Below, piece after piece: positions 17,421 through 26,109 of a stretch of DNA of 64,000 bases. Source of the stretch: Streptomyces sp. NRRL S-340 (GTDB taxonomy: Bacteria > Actinomycetota > Actinomycetes > Streptomycetales > Streptomycetaceae); NCBI RefSeq assembly GCF_000720185.1, contig NZ_JOIY01000004.1, forward strand, positions 1 to 64,000, given 5' to 3'. Under the pieces are notes generated by a model. That model saw only the letters and a program-made list of their open reading frames with translations, was not told the DNA's origin and did not search any database. A program made the translations under genes and the position numbers. The stretch's first letter is position 1. Every line of letters starts with the position of its first letter.

Positions 17421-17681
17421 CGTGCTGTGTCTCCTGCCCACTGTTGACACCGGTGATCCAGTCCGATTGTTTCATGTCCCGGGGGCGGCCACGTCTTGAC
17501 CGGGGTCCGCGGCCGACCGCCGGGAGTCCCGGTCTCCTGACGGGCGCCTTATCTAGCGGCGGGGGTATTGTCAAGAGGGTTCCGCTCACCTCGGTGGGCG
17601 ATTTTTGTCCGCCGTACGCCACCCCGGTACGCCCCTCGTACCTCCAGCGCACCCCCCCTCCCGACGAAACGGAGAGCCCGC

Positions 17682-19778
17682 GTGACCCGCAGCGTGTACG
17701 TGACCGGCATCGACCGCGGTGACGGCCGCCAGGTCGTCGAGCTGGGTGTCATGGAGCTGCTGACCCGGCAGGTCGACCGGGTGGGCGTCTTCCGCCCGCT
17801 CGTCCACGACGGCCCGGACCGCCTCTTCGAACTGCTGCGGGCCCGCTACCGGCTGACCCAGGACCCGGCCACCGTCTACGGCATGGCCTACCACGAGGCG
17901 TCCTCCCTCCAGGCCGAACAGGGCACCGACGAGCTGGTCTCCACCCTCGTCGACCGCTTCCACCGGGTGGCCAGGGACTACGACGTCGTCCTGGTCCTCG
18001 GCACCGACTTCGCCGGCACCCAGCTCCCCGACGAGCTGTCCCTCAACGCCCGGCTCGCCAACGAGTTCGGCGCCTCCGTGATCCCCGTCGTCGGCGGCCG
18101 CGGGCAGAGCGCCGAGTCGGTGCTCGCCGAGACCCGCAACGCCTACCGCGCCTACGACGGCCTGGGCTGCGACGTCCTGGCCATGGTCACCAACCGGGTG
18201 GCCCGCGAGGACCGCGACGACATCGCCGGGCGGCTGACCGGCCGGCTGCCCGTGCCCTGCTTCGTGGTGCCCGACGAGCCGGCCCTGTCCGCGCCGACCG
18301 TCGCGCAGATCACCCACGCCCTGGACGGCAGGATCCTGCTGGGCGACGACTCGGGACTGGCCCGCGACGCGCTCGACTTCGTCTTCGGCGGCGCCATGCT
18401 GCCCAACCTGCTCAAGGCGCTGACACCGGGCTGCCTGGTCGTCACGCCCGGCGACCGCGCCGACCTGGTGGTCGGCTCGCTCGCCGCGCACAGCGCCGGC
18501 ACCCCGCCGATCGCCGGCGTGCTGCTCACCCTGGACGAGGAGCCCGGCGAGGAGATCCTCACCCTCGCCGCCCGGCTCGCCCCCGGCACCCCCGTCGTCT
18601 CGGTGTCCGGCAACAGCTTCCCCACCGCCGAACGCCTGTTCTCCCTGGAGGGCAAGCTGAACGCGGCCACCCCGCGCAAGGCGGAGACCGCCCTCGGCCT
18701 GTTCGAGCGGTACGTCGACACCACCGACCTCAACAAGCGGGTCTCCGCGCCGAGCAGCGACCGGCTCACCCCGATGATGTTCGAACACAAGCTGCTCGAA
18801 CAGGCCCGCTCCGACATCCGCCGGGTCGTCCTGCCCGAGGGCACCGAGGAACGCGTGCTGCACGCGGCGGAGGTGCTGCTGCGCCGCGGGGTGTGCGACC
18901 TGACGCTGCTCGGGCCGGTCGACACCGTCCGCAAGAAGGCCGCCGACCTCGGCATCGACCTCGGGGACACCCAGCTCATCGACCCGGCCGTCTCCGAGCT
19001 GCGGGACGCCTTCGCCGAGCAGTACGCCCGGCTGCGCGCCCACAAGGGCGTCACCGTGGAGCTGGCGTACGACGTCGTCTCCGACGTGAACTACTTCGGC
19101 ACGCTGATGGTGCAGCAGGGCCTGGCCGACGGCATGGTCTCCGGTTCCGTGCACTCCACGGCCGCCACCATCCGCCCCGCCTTCGAGATCATCAAGACCA
19201 AGCCCGAGGCGTCCATCGTCTCCTCCGTCTTCTTCATGTGCCTGGCCGACAAGGTCCTCGTCTACGGCGACTGCGCGGTCAACCCCGACCCCGACGCCGA
19301 GCAGCTCGCCGACATCGCCGTCCAGTCGGCGGCCACCGCCGCCCAGTTCGGGGTCGAGCCGCGGATCGCGATGCTGTCCTACTCCACCGGCACCTCCGGC
19401 ACGGGCGCCGACGTGGACAAGGTGCGCGAGGCGACCGACCTGGTGCGGTTGCGCCGCCCGGACCTGATGATCGAGGGTCCGATCCAGTACGACGCGGCCG
19501 TGGAGCCGTCGGTCGCCGCGACCAAGCTGCCGGGCTCGGAGGTCGCCGGGCAGGCCAGCGTGCTGGTCTTCCCGGACCTGAACACCGGCAACAACACGTA
19601 CAAGGCCGTGCAGCGCTCGGCCGGCGCGATCGCGGTCGGCCCGGTCCTGCAGGGCCTGCGCAAGCCGGTCAACGACCTGTCCCGCGGTGCCCTGGTCCAG
19701 GACATCGTCAACACCGTCGCCATCACCGCGATCCAGGCCCAGGACCAGGCCCGCACCCCGGCCGCACCCGCCCACTGA
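17682..19778 (+). CDS. pta: Phosphate acetyltransferase (long form)
   Basis: The 698-aa enzyme interconverts acetyl-CoA and acetyl phosphate. The N-terminal part is the CobQ/BioD-like P-loop domain with a degenerate loop (VTGIDRGDGRQ, no GKS/T). A DRTGG domain follows at about 215-330, and the catalytic PTA_PTB domain at about 375-690 holds VVLPEGTEERVLHAAE, SGSVHSTAATIRPAFEI and GPIQYDAAVEPSVAATK. GTG 17682 has GGAG 9 bases upstream. The ackA gene begins 17 bases after the stop, so they form the classic acetate overflow/uptake operon. Length agrees with actinobacterial type II Pta. Confidence 0.95.
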   Translation: MTRSVYVTGIDRGDGRQVVELGVMELLTRQVDRVGVFRPLVHDGPDRLFELLRARYRLTQDPATVYGMAYHEASSLQAEQGTDELVSTLVDRFHRVARDYDVVLVLGTDFAGTQLPDELSLNARLANEFGASVIPVVGGRGQSAESVLAETRNAYRAYDGLGCDVLAMVTNRVAREDRDDIAGRLTGRLPVPCFVVPDEPALSAPTVAQITHALDGRILLGDDSGLARDALDFVFGGAMLPNLLKALTPGCLVVTPGDRADLVVGSLAAHSAGTPPIAGVLLTLDEEPGEEILTLAARLAPGTPVVSVSGNSFPTAERLFSLEGKLNAATPRKAETALGLFERYVDTTDLNKRVSAPSSDRLTPMMFEHKLLEQARSDIRRVVLPEGTEERVLHAAEVLLRRGVCDLTLLGPVDTVRKKAADLGIDLGDTQLIDPAVSELRDAFAEQYARLRAHKGVTVELAYDVVSDVNYFGTLMVQQGLADGMVSGSVHSTAATIRPAFEIIKTKPEASIVSSVFFMCLADKVLVYGDCAVNPDPDAEQLADIAVQSAATAAQFGVEPRIAMLSYSTGTSGTGADVDKVREATDLVRLRRPDLMIEGPIQYDAAVEPSVAATKLPGSEVAGQASVLVFPDLNTGNNTYKAVQRSAGAIAVGPVLQGLRKPVNDLSRGALVQDIVNTVAITAIQAQDQARTPAAPAH

Positions 19779-19795
19779 CGTCGTAGAGAGAACCC

Positions 19796-21013
19796 TTGAA
19801 CACCGTGAACGCGACCCGTGTCCTCGTCCTCAACTCCGGCTCCTCGTCGCTGAAGTACCAGCTCCTCGACATGCGCGACGCGAGCCGGCTCGCCGTCGGC
19901 CTGGTGGAGCGCATCGGTGAGCAGACCTCCCGGCTCAAGCACACCTGCGTGGCCACCGGCGACACCCGCGAGCAGAACGGCCCGATCGCCGACCACGACG
20001 GCGCGCTCAAGGCCGTCGCCGAGGAGCTGGCCAGGGACGGGCTCGGCCTGGACTCCCCCGAACTGGCCGCGATCGGCCACCGCGTGGTGCACGGCGGCAT
20101 GTTCTTCACCGAGCCGACCGTCATCGACGACGCCGTGCTCACCGAGATCGAGCGGCTGATCCCGGTGGCGCCGCTGCACAACCCGGCCAACCTCACCGGC
20201 ATCCGCACCGCCACCGCACTGCGCCCCGACCTGCCGCAGGTCGCCGTCTTCGACACCGCGTTCCACACCACCATGCCGGAGCCGGCCGCGCGCTACGCCA
20301 TCGAGCCCAAGCTCGCGGACCGGTTCCGGGTGCGGCGCTACGGCTTCCACGGCACCTCGCACGCCTACGTCTCCCGCAGGACGGCCGAGCTGCTGGGCAA
20401 GGCCCCCGAGGACGTCAACGTGATCGTGCTGCACCTGGGCAACGGGGCGTCCGCCTCGGCGGTGCGCGGCGGGCGGTGCGTGGACACCTCCATGGGGCTC
20501 ACCCCGCTGGAGGGGCTGGTCATGGGCACGCGTTCAGGAGACCTGGACCCGGCGGTCATCTTCCATTTGCAGCGTGTCGGCGGAATGTCCATGGACGAGA
20601 TCGACACTCTTCTCAACAAGAGGAGCGGTCTGTTCGGCCTCTGCGGCGACAACGACATGCGGGAGATACGGCGCCGGATGGACGAGGGCGACGAGCAGGC
20701 GCGGCTCGCCTTCGAGATCTACATCCACCGGCTGAAGAAGTACATCGGTGCCTATTACGCGGTACTCGGCACGGTGGACGCGGTCGCCTTCACCGCCGGG
20801 GTCGGGGAGAACGCGGACTTCGTGCGCGCGGCGGCCCTCGCGGACCTGGAGGGGCTGGGCCTCGCCGTGGACGGCGCGCGGAACGCCGTACGCGCCGACG
20901 AGGCGCGGCTGATCTCGCCCGACGGGGCGCGGGTCGCCGTGGCCGTCGTCCCCACGGACGAGGAAATGGAGATCGCCGCGCAGACCTACGCCCTTGTCGG
21001 AAAGGACGAGTAA
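19796..21013 (+). CDS. ackA: Acetate kinase
   Basis: The 405-aa enzyme makes ATP and acetate from acetyl phosphate and works with the upstream pta. ASKHA-fold signatures are visible: phosphate-1 loop VLVLNSGSSSLKYQLLD, the catalytic region HRVVHGG, YGFHGTSHAYVS, the phosphate-2 loop HLGNGASASAV, and FTAGVGENA near the end. The TTG at 19796 fits the GAGAG about 7 bases upstream and the 17-base gap after pta; GTG 19805 is possible but too far from that site. Unusual TTG initiation may keep kinase synthesis below that of pta. Confidence 0.95.
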   Translation: MNTVNATRVLVLNSGSSSLKYQLLDMRDASRLAVGLVERIGEQTSRLKHTCVATGDTREQNGPIADHDGALKAVAEELARDGLGLDSPELAAIGHRVVHGGMFFTEPTVIDDAVLTEIERLIPVAPLHNPANLTGIRTATALRPDLPQVAVFDTAFHTTMPEPAARYAIEPKLADRFRVRRYGFHGTSHAYVSRRTAELLGKAPEDVNVIVLHLGNGASASAVRGGRCVDTSMGLTPLEGLVMGTRSGDLDPAVIFHLQRVGGMSMDEIDTLLNKRSGLFGLCGDNDMREIRRRMDEGDEQARLAFEIYIHRLKKYIGAYYAVLGTVDAVAFTAGVGENADFVRAAALADLEGLGLAVDGARNAVRADEARLISPDGARVAVAVVPTDEEMEIAAQTYALVGKDE

Positions 21014-21133
21014 GGAGGAACGGGAGAGGAGCGGGCGAAGACAATCAAGGACAAGCGAGGACAACCGAATTCGACCGGCATCCCCACCGGCACTTCCAGC
21101 GGCACTCGACTGAGCGCGGACCCGCCCATTTGT

Positions 21134-21180
21134 ATATTCCACCAGACGGAATATTCCGCAGCGAAACAAACCGATAGGAT
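21134..21180 (+). promoter_or_regulatory. pyk promoter with perfect operator-like dyad
   Basis: ATATTCC-N7-GGAATAT (21134-21154) is a perfect 7-bp inverted repeat in an AT-rich island. The -10-like TAGGAT is at 21175-21180, only 6 bases before the pyk ATG, so the mRNA is probably leaderless and the dyad covers the -35 region. A regulator binding there would block transcription. No regulator is known to me for this motif. Confidence 0.6.
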
Positions 21181-21186
21181 CGCCCC

Positions 21187-22617
21187 ATGCGCCGTTCGAA
21201 AATCGTCTGTACTCTCGGCCCCGCGGTCGACTCCCACGAGCAGCTCGTCGCGCTGATCGAAGCCGGCATGAACGTGGCCCGCTTCAACTTCAGCCACGGC
21301 ACGCACGCCGAGCACCAGGGCCGGTACGACCGCGTCCGTGCCGCGTCCAAGGAGACCGGCCGGGCCATCGCCGTCCTCGCCGACCTGCAGGGCCCGAAGA
21401 TCCGGCTGGAGACCTTCGCCGAGGGCCCGGTCGAGCTGGAGCGGGGTGACGAGTTCACGATCACCACCGAGGACGTCCCGGGCGACAAGCAGATCTGCGG
21501 CACGACGTACAAGGGGCTGCCGGGTGACGTCTCGCGCGGCGACCAGATCCTGATCAACGACGGCAACGTCGAGCTGAAGGTCCTGGACGTCGAGGGCCCG
21601 CGGGTGAAGACGATCGTCATCGAGGGCGGTGTCATCTCCGACCACAAGGGCATCAACCTGCCCGGCGCGGCGGTGAACGTGCCCGCGCTGTCCGACAAGG
21701 ACGTCGAGGACCTGCGTTTCGCGCTCCGCATGGGCTGCGACATGGTGGCGCTGTCCTTCGTCCGCGACGCCAAGGACGTCGCCGACGTCCACCGCGTCAT
21801 GGACGAGGAGGGCCGCCGCGTCCCCGTCATCGCCAAGGTGGAGAAGCCGCAGGCGGTGGAGAACATGCAGGACGTCGTGATGGCGTTCGACGGCGTGATG
21901 GTGGCCCGCGGTGACCTGGCCGTCGAGTACCCGCTCGAGAAGGTCCCGATGGTGCAGAAGCGCCTGATCGAGCTGTGCCGGCGCAACGCCAAGCCGGTGA
22001 TCGTGGCGACCCAGATGATGGAGTCGATGATCACCAACTCCCGTCCGACCCGCGCCGAGGCCTCCGACGTGGCCAACGCCATCCTGGACGGCGCCGACGC
22101 GGTGATGCTGTCCGCCGAGTCGAGCGTGGGCGCGTACCCGATCGAGACCGTCAAGACGATGTCGAAGATCGTCGTCGCGGCCGAGGAGGAACTGCTCTCC
22201 AAGGGCCTGCAGCCGCTCGTCCCGGGCAAGAAGCCGCGCACGCAGGGCGGTTCGGTGGCCCGTGCCGCCGCCGAGATCGCCGACTTCCTGGGCGGCAGGG
22301 GCCTGGTGGCCTTCACCCAGTCCGGCGACACGGCCCGCCGGCTGTCCCGCTACCGCGCGACCCAGCCGATCCTCGCCTTCACCACCGACGAGTCCACCCG
22401 CAACCAGCTGGCGCTCAGCTGGGGCGTGGAGTCGCACGTGGTGCCCTTCGTCAACAGCACCGACGAGATGGTCGACCTGGTCGACCAGGAGCTGATCAAG
22501 CTCAAGCGGTTCAACGAGGGCGACGTCGTCATCATCACCGCCGGCTCCCCGCCCGGGGTCCCCGGCACCACGAACATGGTCCGCGTCCACCACCTGGGCG
22601 GCGGCCAGCGCGACTGA
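21187..22617 (+). CDS. pyk: Pyruvate kinase
   Basis: The 476-aa enzyme converts PEP and ADP to pyruvate and ATP in the last glycolytic step. The TIM barrel carries TLGPAVDS, FNFSHGTHAEH (ADP/K+ site), a B domain at about 70-165, VIAKVEKPQAVENM with the catalytic Lys, VARGDLAVE and ATQMMESMI. The C-terminal allosteric domain runs from about 345. The ATG at 21187 has no Shine-Dalgarno and lies 6 bases after a TAGGAT -10, indicating a leaderless mRNA. The gene follows pta-ackA after 173 bases but has its own promoter with a perfect dyad. Confidence 0.96.
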   Translation: MRRSKIVCTLGPAVDSHEQLVALIEAGMNVARFNFSHGTHAEHQGRYDRVRAASKETGRAIAVLADLQGPKIRLETFAEGPVELERGDEFTITTEDVPGDKQICGTTYKGLPGDVSRGDQILINDGNVELKVLDVEGPRVKTIVIEGGVISDHKGINLPGAAVNVPALSDKDVEDLRFALRMGCDMVALSFVRDAKDVADVHRVMDEEGRRVPVIAKVEKPQAVENMQDVVMAFDGVMVARGDLAVEYPLEKVPMVQKRLIELCRRNAKPVIVATQMMESMITNSRPTRAEASDVANAILDGADAVMLSAESSVGAYPIETVKTMSKIVVAAEEELLSKGLQPLVPGKKPRTQGGSVARAAAEIADFLGGRGLVAFTQSGDTARRLSRYRATQPILAFTTDESTRNQLALSWGVESHVVPFVNSTDEMVDLVDQELIKLKRFNEGDVVIITAGSPPGVPGTTNMVRVHHLGGGQRD

Positions 22618-22657
22618 CGTCCGCGTCACGGTGCCCGTACGGGCCCGCGTACGCGTT

Positions 22658-22696
22658 CGAGGGCGCCCTCGCCGGGATCCGGCGGGGGCGCCCTCG
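22658..22696 (+). terminator. Terminator after pyk
   Basis: An 11-bp perfect stem (CGAGGGCGCCC, 22658-22668, with 22686-22696) with a nested GCCGG/CCGGC stem in the loop, 40 bases after the pyk stop and before the convergent secreted-protein gene. Confidence 0.8.
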
Positions 22697-22730
22697 GTGT
22701 GCGGCTCCCGGAACGGGCTCGGTGCGGCGT

Positions 22731-24167
22731 TCAGACGCCGTCGGTGGTGTACATGTGCATTCCGGGGATGTTCAGGTTGCCGCCGAACTGGGCCGCCTGG
22801 ACCACGTGGACCTTGGTGAAGTAGATCAGCGGGATGTCGAGCGGGGGCGGGCTGTCCGGGCTGAACGTGATGGGCAGCAGTCCGAGCAGGTTGCCGGAGA
22901 TGCTCTCGGTGTACATCACCGTGTCGCCGCCGGTGATCTTGGACATCGATCCCTTGGCCGCCTGCACGTGATACGTCTTGCCGGCCTGCTTGTCCTTCAC
23001 CGTCTGGTGCAGGTCACCGATGTCGGTACCCGCGGATATGACGTACTTCAGGACCTTCTTGACACTGCCGTTGGCGGTCCTGACCTGGACGACACCCTTG
23101 TAGCTCGCCCCCTTGAGCGTCAGCGAACTGGCGTCCAGGTACCACGGGTCGTCCGCCAGGGGCGTCGTGTTGTCGACACCACCCTGCGCGTCGGTGGCCG
23201 CCGGGCAGTCGCCCGGGTCCGTGCTCGCGCTCGCGGACGGGCCGGGCGAGGAGGTGACCCCGTCGACGGCCTCCCCGGCCTTCTTCGTGGCGTCGCCGAC
23301 GGTGCCCTTGACGGTGTCCTTGACCGCGCCGGTGGTGTCCTCGGCCGCCCCGGACGCCGCGTCGGTCGCGCCCTTCACGGTGCCGTCGACCGTGTCGGTG
23401 ACCTTCTTCGTGGTGTCCTTGACGGCGTCGGACGCCGTCTTGCCCAGGTCCTTCTTCGTCGCGTCCGCCGAGGGGGTGGTGGACGGGGACGGGGTGGTGG
23501 CCTGGTCGCTGGGCTGCGCGTCCTTCTTGCCGCCGGTCAGCAGGTCGCCGAGGGCGTCGCCGAGGCCGCCGAGCAGGCCGCCGCTCTTGGTCGCCGTGGC
23601 CGAGGGGGACGGGGACGCGGTGGCGGACGCCGTGGGCTGGGCCTTGTCGTCGGAACCTGAATCCGGCGAAGAGGCCGTGCCCGAGACGGCGTCGTCCTGC
23701 GCGTCCGGCTTGCTGGTGGAGGCGGTGGCCGAGGGGGAGGGCGTGGCGTCCTTGCCGTCCTCCGCCTTGTCCCCCTCCGCGCCCTTGTCCGTCTCCTTCC
23801 CCGTCTCCTTGTCCTTGTCCTTCGCGGAGTCGGTGGCGCTCGCGGAGGCGGAAGGGGACGGCGAGGCCGGGGAGTCGTCCTTGGACTTCTCCAGCGCCTC
23901 GACACACTTCTTGTAGTCCTCCGGCGACATCGTCTCGGACGACGACGCGGAGGTGTTCGACGTGTGGTTGGTGTCGGCGAGCGCCAGCGAGGACGTGAAG
24001 CCCATCCCCATGAGGACCGCCGTGGGCATCGCCACGGTCGCTATCGCCTTGCCCGCCGGCATGTGGAACCGGGTGAACAGCGGCCTCTTGGGTGCCGCGT
24101 GGCGCGGCCCGGTTCTCGCACGGGACTCCTCCACATCAGCCCCGTGGGTCACCTCGTCAGCCGGCAC
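22731..24167 (-). CDS. Secreted protein with long Ser/Thr/Asp/Lys-rich linker and DUF6230-like C-terminal domain
   Basis: The 478-aa precursor starts at GTG 24167 (GGGAGG 4 bases upstream), overlapping the DUF6114 stop by 11 bases. A basic N-terminus precedes a hydrophobic signal segment (AIATVAMPTAVLMGMGF...ALA, about residues 36-62). About 250 residues of low complexity follow (DSPASPSPSASASATD, repeats of TKK/VKDT/DATKK), an extended wall-spanning linker. The last 140 residues form a beta-rich domain ending in QAAQFGGNLNIPGMHMY, which resembles the end of the DUF6230 protein two genes upstream (GTFTLPGLHM). No catalytic motif is visible. It is probably an envelope-associated partner of the two upstream products; function unknown. 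Confidence 0.78.
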   Translation of the reverse strand: MPADEVTHGADVEESRARTGPRHAAPKRPLFTRFHMPAGKAIATVAMPTAVLMGMGFTSSLALADTNHTSNTSASSSETMSPEDYKKCVEALEKSKDDSPASPSPSASASATDSAKDKDKETGKETDKGAEGDKAEDGKDATPSPSATASTSKPDAQDDAVSGTASSPDSGSDDKAQPTASATASPSPSATATKSGGLLGGLGDALGDLLTGGKKDAQPSDQATTPSPSTTPSADATKKDLGKTASDAVKDTTKKVTDTVDGTVKGATDAASGAAEDTTGAVKDTVKGTVGDATKKAGEAVDGVTSSPGPSASASTDPGDCPAATDAQGGVDNTTPLADDPWYLDASSLTLKGASYKGVVQVRTANGSVKKVLKYVISAGTDIGDLHQTVKDKQAGKTYHVQAAKGSMSKITGGDTVMYTESISGNLLGLLPITFSPDSPPPLDIPLIYFTKVHVVQAAQFGGNLNIPGMHMYTTDGV

Positions 24168-24666
24168 TGTGCCTCCCGTTCGCCCCGTTGGCCGGGCTCG
24201 TTCCTGACAGGTCGTTCGACTCACCCACCGCGCCCGGGCCGTCCGTGTCCTCGGCGTCCTTCGGCGCGGGCGGTACGCCCGGCGCCCAGGAGACGGCCAT
24301 CGCGCCGCCGAAGAGGGCGAGCAGGAAGCCCATGAGGAAGCCACCGAAGTTGGACACAGGGAGGGACACCAGCCCCAGCAGGATCGACGCGACGCCCGCG
24401 AAGACCCTGATGTGCTTCTGGAACCAGAGACTGATACCGAGGACCACGAGCAGCACGCCGATGATCAGGGAACCCGCGCCCGCGGTGGTGGACATCGCCA
24501 GCGTCAGGTGGCCGACCCGGAGATGCGCGTACGGGAAGTACATGATCGGCCAGCCTGCGAGCAGGACGAACAGGCCGGCCCAGAACGGCCGACTGCCCCG
24601 CCAGGCGCGGAACTGCAGCCTCCGGCGAGTGAACTGCCCGGGCACGGCGGAAGTCTCGGCGCTCAT
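24157..24666 (-). CDS. DUF6114 integral membrane protein
   Basis: The 169-aa protein has a basic start (RRRLQFRAWRGSRPFW) and four hydrophobic helices (LFVLLAGWPIMYFPYA, LTLAMSTTAGAGSLIIGVLLVVLGISLWF, HIRVFAGVASILLGLVSLPV, GGFLMGFLLALFGGAMAVSW). An Asp/Asn-rich tail follows. It matches DUF6114 and is normally found next to DUF6230 genes in Streptomyces. It lies between the DUF6230 gene (123 bases upstream) and the linker protein (11-base overlap), so the three are likely one operon. A membrane anchor or export/assembly partner for the two secreted proteins is an inference from the arrangement. Confidence 0.85.
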   Translation of the reverse strand: MSAETSAVPGQFTRRRLQFRAWRGSRPFWAGLFVLLAGWPIMYFPYAHLRVGHLTLAMSTTAGAGSLIIGVLLVVLGISLWFQKHIRVFAGVASILLGLVSLPVSNFGGFLMGFLLALFGGAMAVSWAPGVPPAPKDAEDTDGPGAVGESNDLSGTSPANGANGRHSAG

Positions 24667-24789
24667 GGAAAACAGCTCCCTGGTGCAGCGTTGCTGTGAG
24701 TTGTGGTGCGGTGGTGGGGGGTGTGGGGCCGTGGCCGAGGACTGTGGACGGGCGGGGGCCGCTGACGCCCCCCGCCCATCACCAGGTGC

Positions 24790-25464
24790 CTAGTAGCACT
24801 CGGCCTTCTTGGTGTCCGTCGACAGCGACATGTGCAGACCGGGCAGGGTGAAGGTGCCGGCGGTGGTCGCCCACGCCGTCTGCTCCACGTCGTACAGGTC
24901 CGCCGAAGTGGCCTGCTGCGCGAAGCCGTAGGGGTTGGCCTGCTCGCCGCCGCCCTTCATGCCCGGGCCCTTGCCGCCCTTGGCTTTGCTCGTGTCGCCG
25001 GCCGCGACGCCGATGTCGATGCCGTGGAAGACGGCACCGCCCTTGGCGTTGAGGTCCGCGACGTCGATGTACAGGTTGTTGGCCGAGACCTGCTTCTCCT
25101 GTTCGGAGCTGTTACCCGCCTCCAACCGCAGGGTGACCGAGGCGAGTCCCGGAAGACCGATCGGGGTGGTGACCGACTGGCACAGCCTCTCGATCGTCGC
25201 GTCCTTGAACGACGAGACCGCAACCGGGCGAGTGGCCTTGCCACCCGTGAGGGTGTAGCCGGAGTCGACCGCCCCGTACTGAGCGAAGCCCTGGCCGTGC
25301 AGTTCCTTGGCCGAAACCTTGAACTCCTGCCCCGACACACTGAACGAAGCGGCCAGCGCGCCCTGGGCCAGGGCCACGCCTATCGCCGCCGTGGCGGCAA
25401 CGCTGGGCACCATGACCACAGCGAACCGCTTCCATCTGGTCCCGCCACGCACCTGGGACTCCAT
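24790..25464 (-). CDS. DUF6230 family secreted protein
   Basis: The 224-aa protein starts at ATG 25464 with GGAGG 4-5 bases upstream. A signal segment (RFAVVMVPSVAATAAIGVALAQGALA) with an ALA-A cleavage motif near residue 38 is followed by a beta-rich domain (SFSVSGQEFKVSAKEL). Two cysteines are present, one in ERLCQSV and the penultimate residue. A short Gly/Lys-rich insert (KAKGGKGPGMKGGG) may be flexible. Homologues are sometimes annotated as cholesterol esterase, but no GxSxG nucleophile elbow is visible here, so I do not assign esterase activity. It is first gene of the three-gene envelope operon; the promoter lies in the long gap upstream. Confidence 0.85.
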   Translation of the reverse strand: MESQVRGGTRWKRFAVVMVPSVAATAAIGVALAQGALAASFSVSGQEFKVSAKELHGQGFAQYGAVDSGYTLTGGKATRPVAVSSFKDATIERLCQSVTTPIGLPGLASVTLRLEAGNSSEQEKQVSANNLYIDVADLNAKGGAVFHGIDIGVAAGDTSKAKGGKGPGMKGGGEQANPYGFAQQATSADLYDVEQTAWATTAGTFTLPGLHMSLSTDTKKAECY

Positions 25465-25839
25465 ATTTCCTCCTTCTCGGACGTACATCTCCTGGCCTCG
25501 GCCCGCCCCCGACGGGGGCTCGGCCGGGCAGGGATGGGAGAAGTGCTACGTCCTCGGGAAGGAGAGCGCCCGCGCTCGGTGGCGCTCAACGCGCCCGAAT
25601 CACCGGCGATCACCCCCGAGCGACAACCACTGGTCGCGCCTGACACGCATCACGCACAACCCTGCTGGACAGGCTTCGCCGGACGGCGAAGACCCCCCTG
25701 TCCTAGGTCCGGCGCCACTGTCGCCGGCCCTGCTCGGTGGGGACCCAGACATCCCGCGTCCCGGCCGGCTGCCGGGGTGCGGGAATGGACCGAGCGTCGC
25801 CGATCGTGGTGCATTCTCGCCGCCCGCACAAGGGGGTTC

Positions 25840-25983
25840 GTTACTCGCTAGTAACGGCCGGATAACCGTCGTTCGACGCACTGGTCCCGAACGGCGACCC
25901 TGGGTGGCAACAATGGGCAGAACAAAGACGTTGATCCCCGGACGGAACCGGGCAGACCGACAGCCTGCATTTACTCGCAGTAA
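25840..25983. promoter_or_regulatory. Two related palindromes TTACT-CGC(T)-AGTAA, 131 bases apart
   Basis: GTTACT-CGCT-AGTAAC at 25840-25855 is a perfect dyad with 6-bp arms; TTACT-CGC-AGTAA at 25971-25983 has the same 5-bp arms with a 3-base spacer. Both lie in the gap upstream of the DUF6230 operon. They look like binding sites for one dimeric regulator, possibly TetR family (a TetR gene lies 1.4 kb away), but this is inference. Confidence 0.5.
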
Positions 25984-26025
25984 CAGCGGCCGCGATTGCC
26001 AAGTTTTGGCAAAGCGCGGCCGCTG
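25984..26025 (-). terminator. Composite hairpin after the thioredoxin/TPR gene
   Basis: An 11-bp perfect outer stem (CAGCGGCCGCG, 25984-25994, with 26015-26025) encloses a 7-bp inner stem (TTGCCAA/TTGGCAA, 25996-26002 with 26006-26012) and a 3-base loop. It is 85 bases after the stop of the minus-strand gene. No U-tract; the likely role is termination or mRNA 3'-end protection. Confidence 0.65.
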
Positions 26026-26109
26026 TGGTGGCTCGTCGGCAGATCTTTCACCCGGGCATCACAGGCCCTGGCGTTTAGCGACTGGTCGGCGCCGCGGCCC
26101 GTGCGGGGA

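Larger units (their letters stand above)
25465..26109. other. 645-base gap without a supported gene; paired palindromes and long hairpin
   Basis: No frame with a ribosome site and normal codon pattern was found. The gap holds the upstream region of the DUF6230 operon, the two TTACT...AGTAA palindromes, and the composite hairpin next to the thioredoxin/TPR gene end. The DUF6230 promoter could not be placed with confidence. Confidence 0.6.

Noticed and set aside
24790..25464. Cholesterol esterase
   Set aside because: This name is used for homologues, but no GxSxG or catalytic triad is visible; I kept DUF6230.
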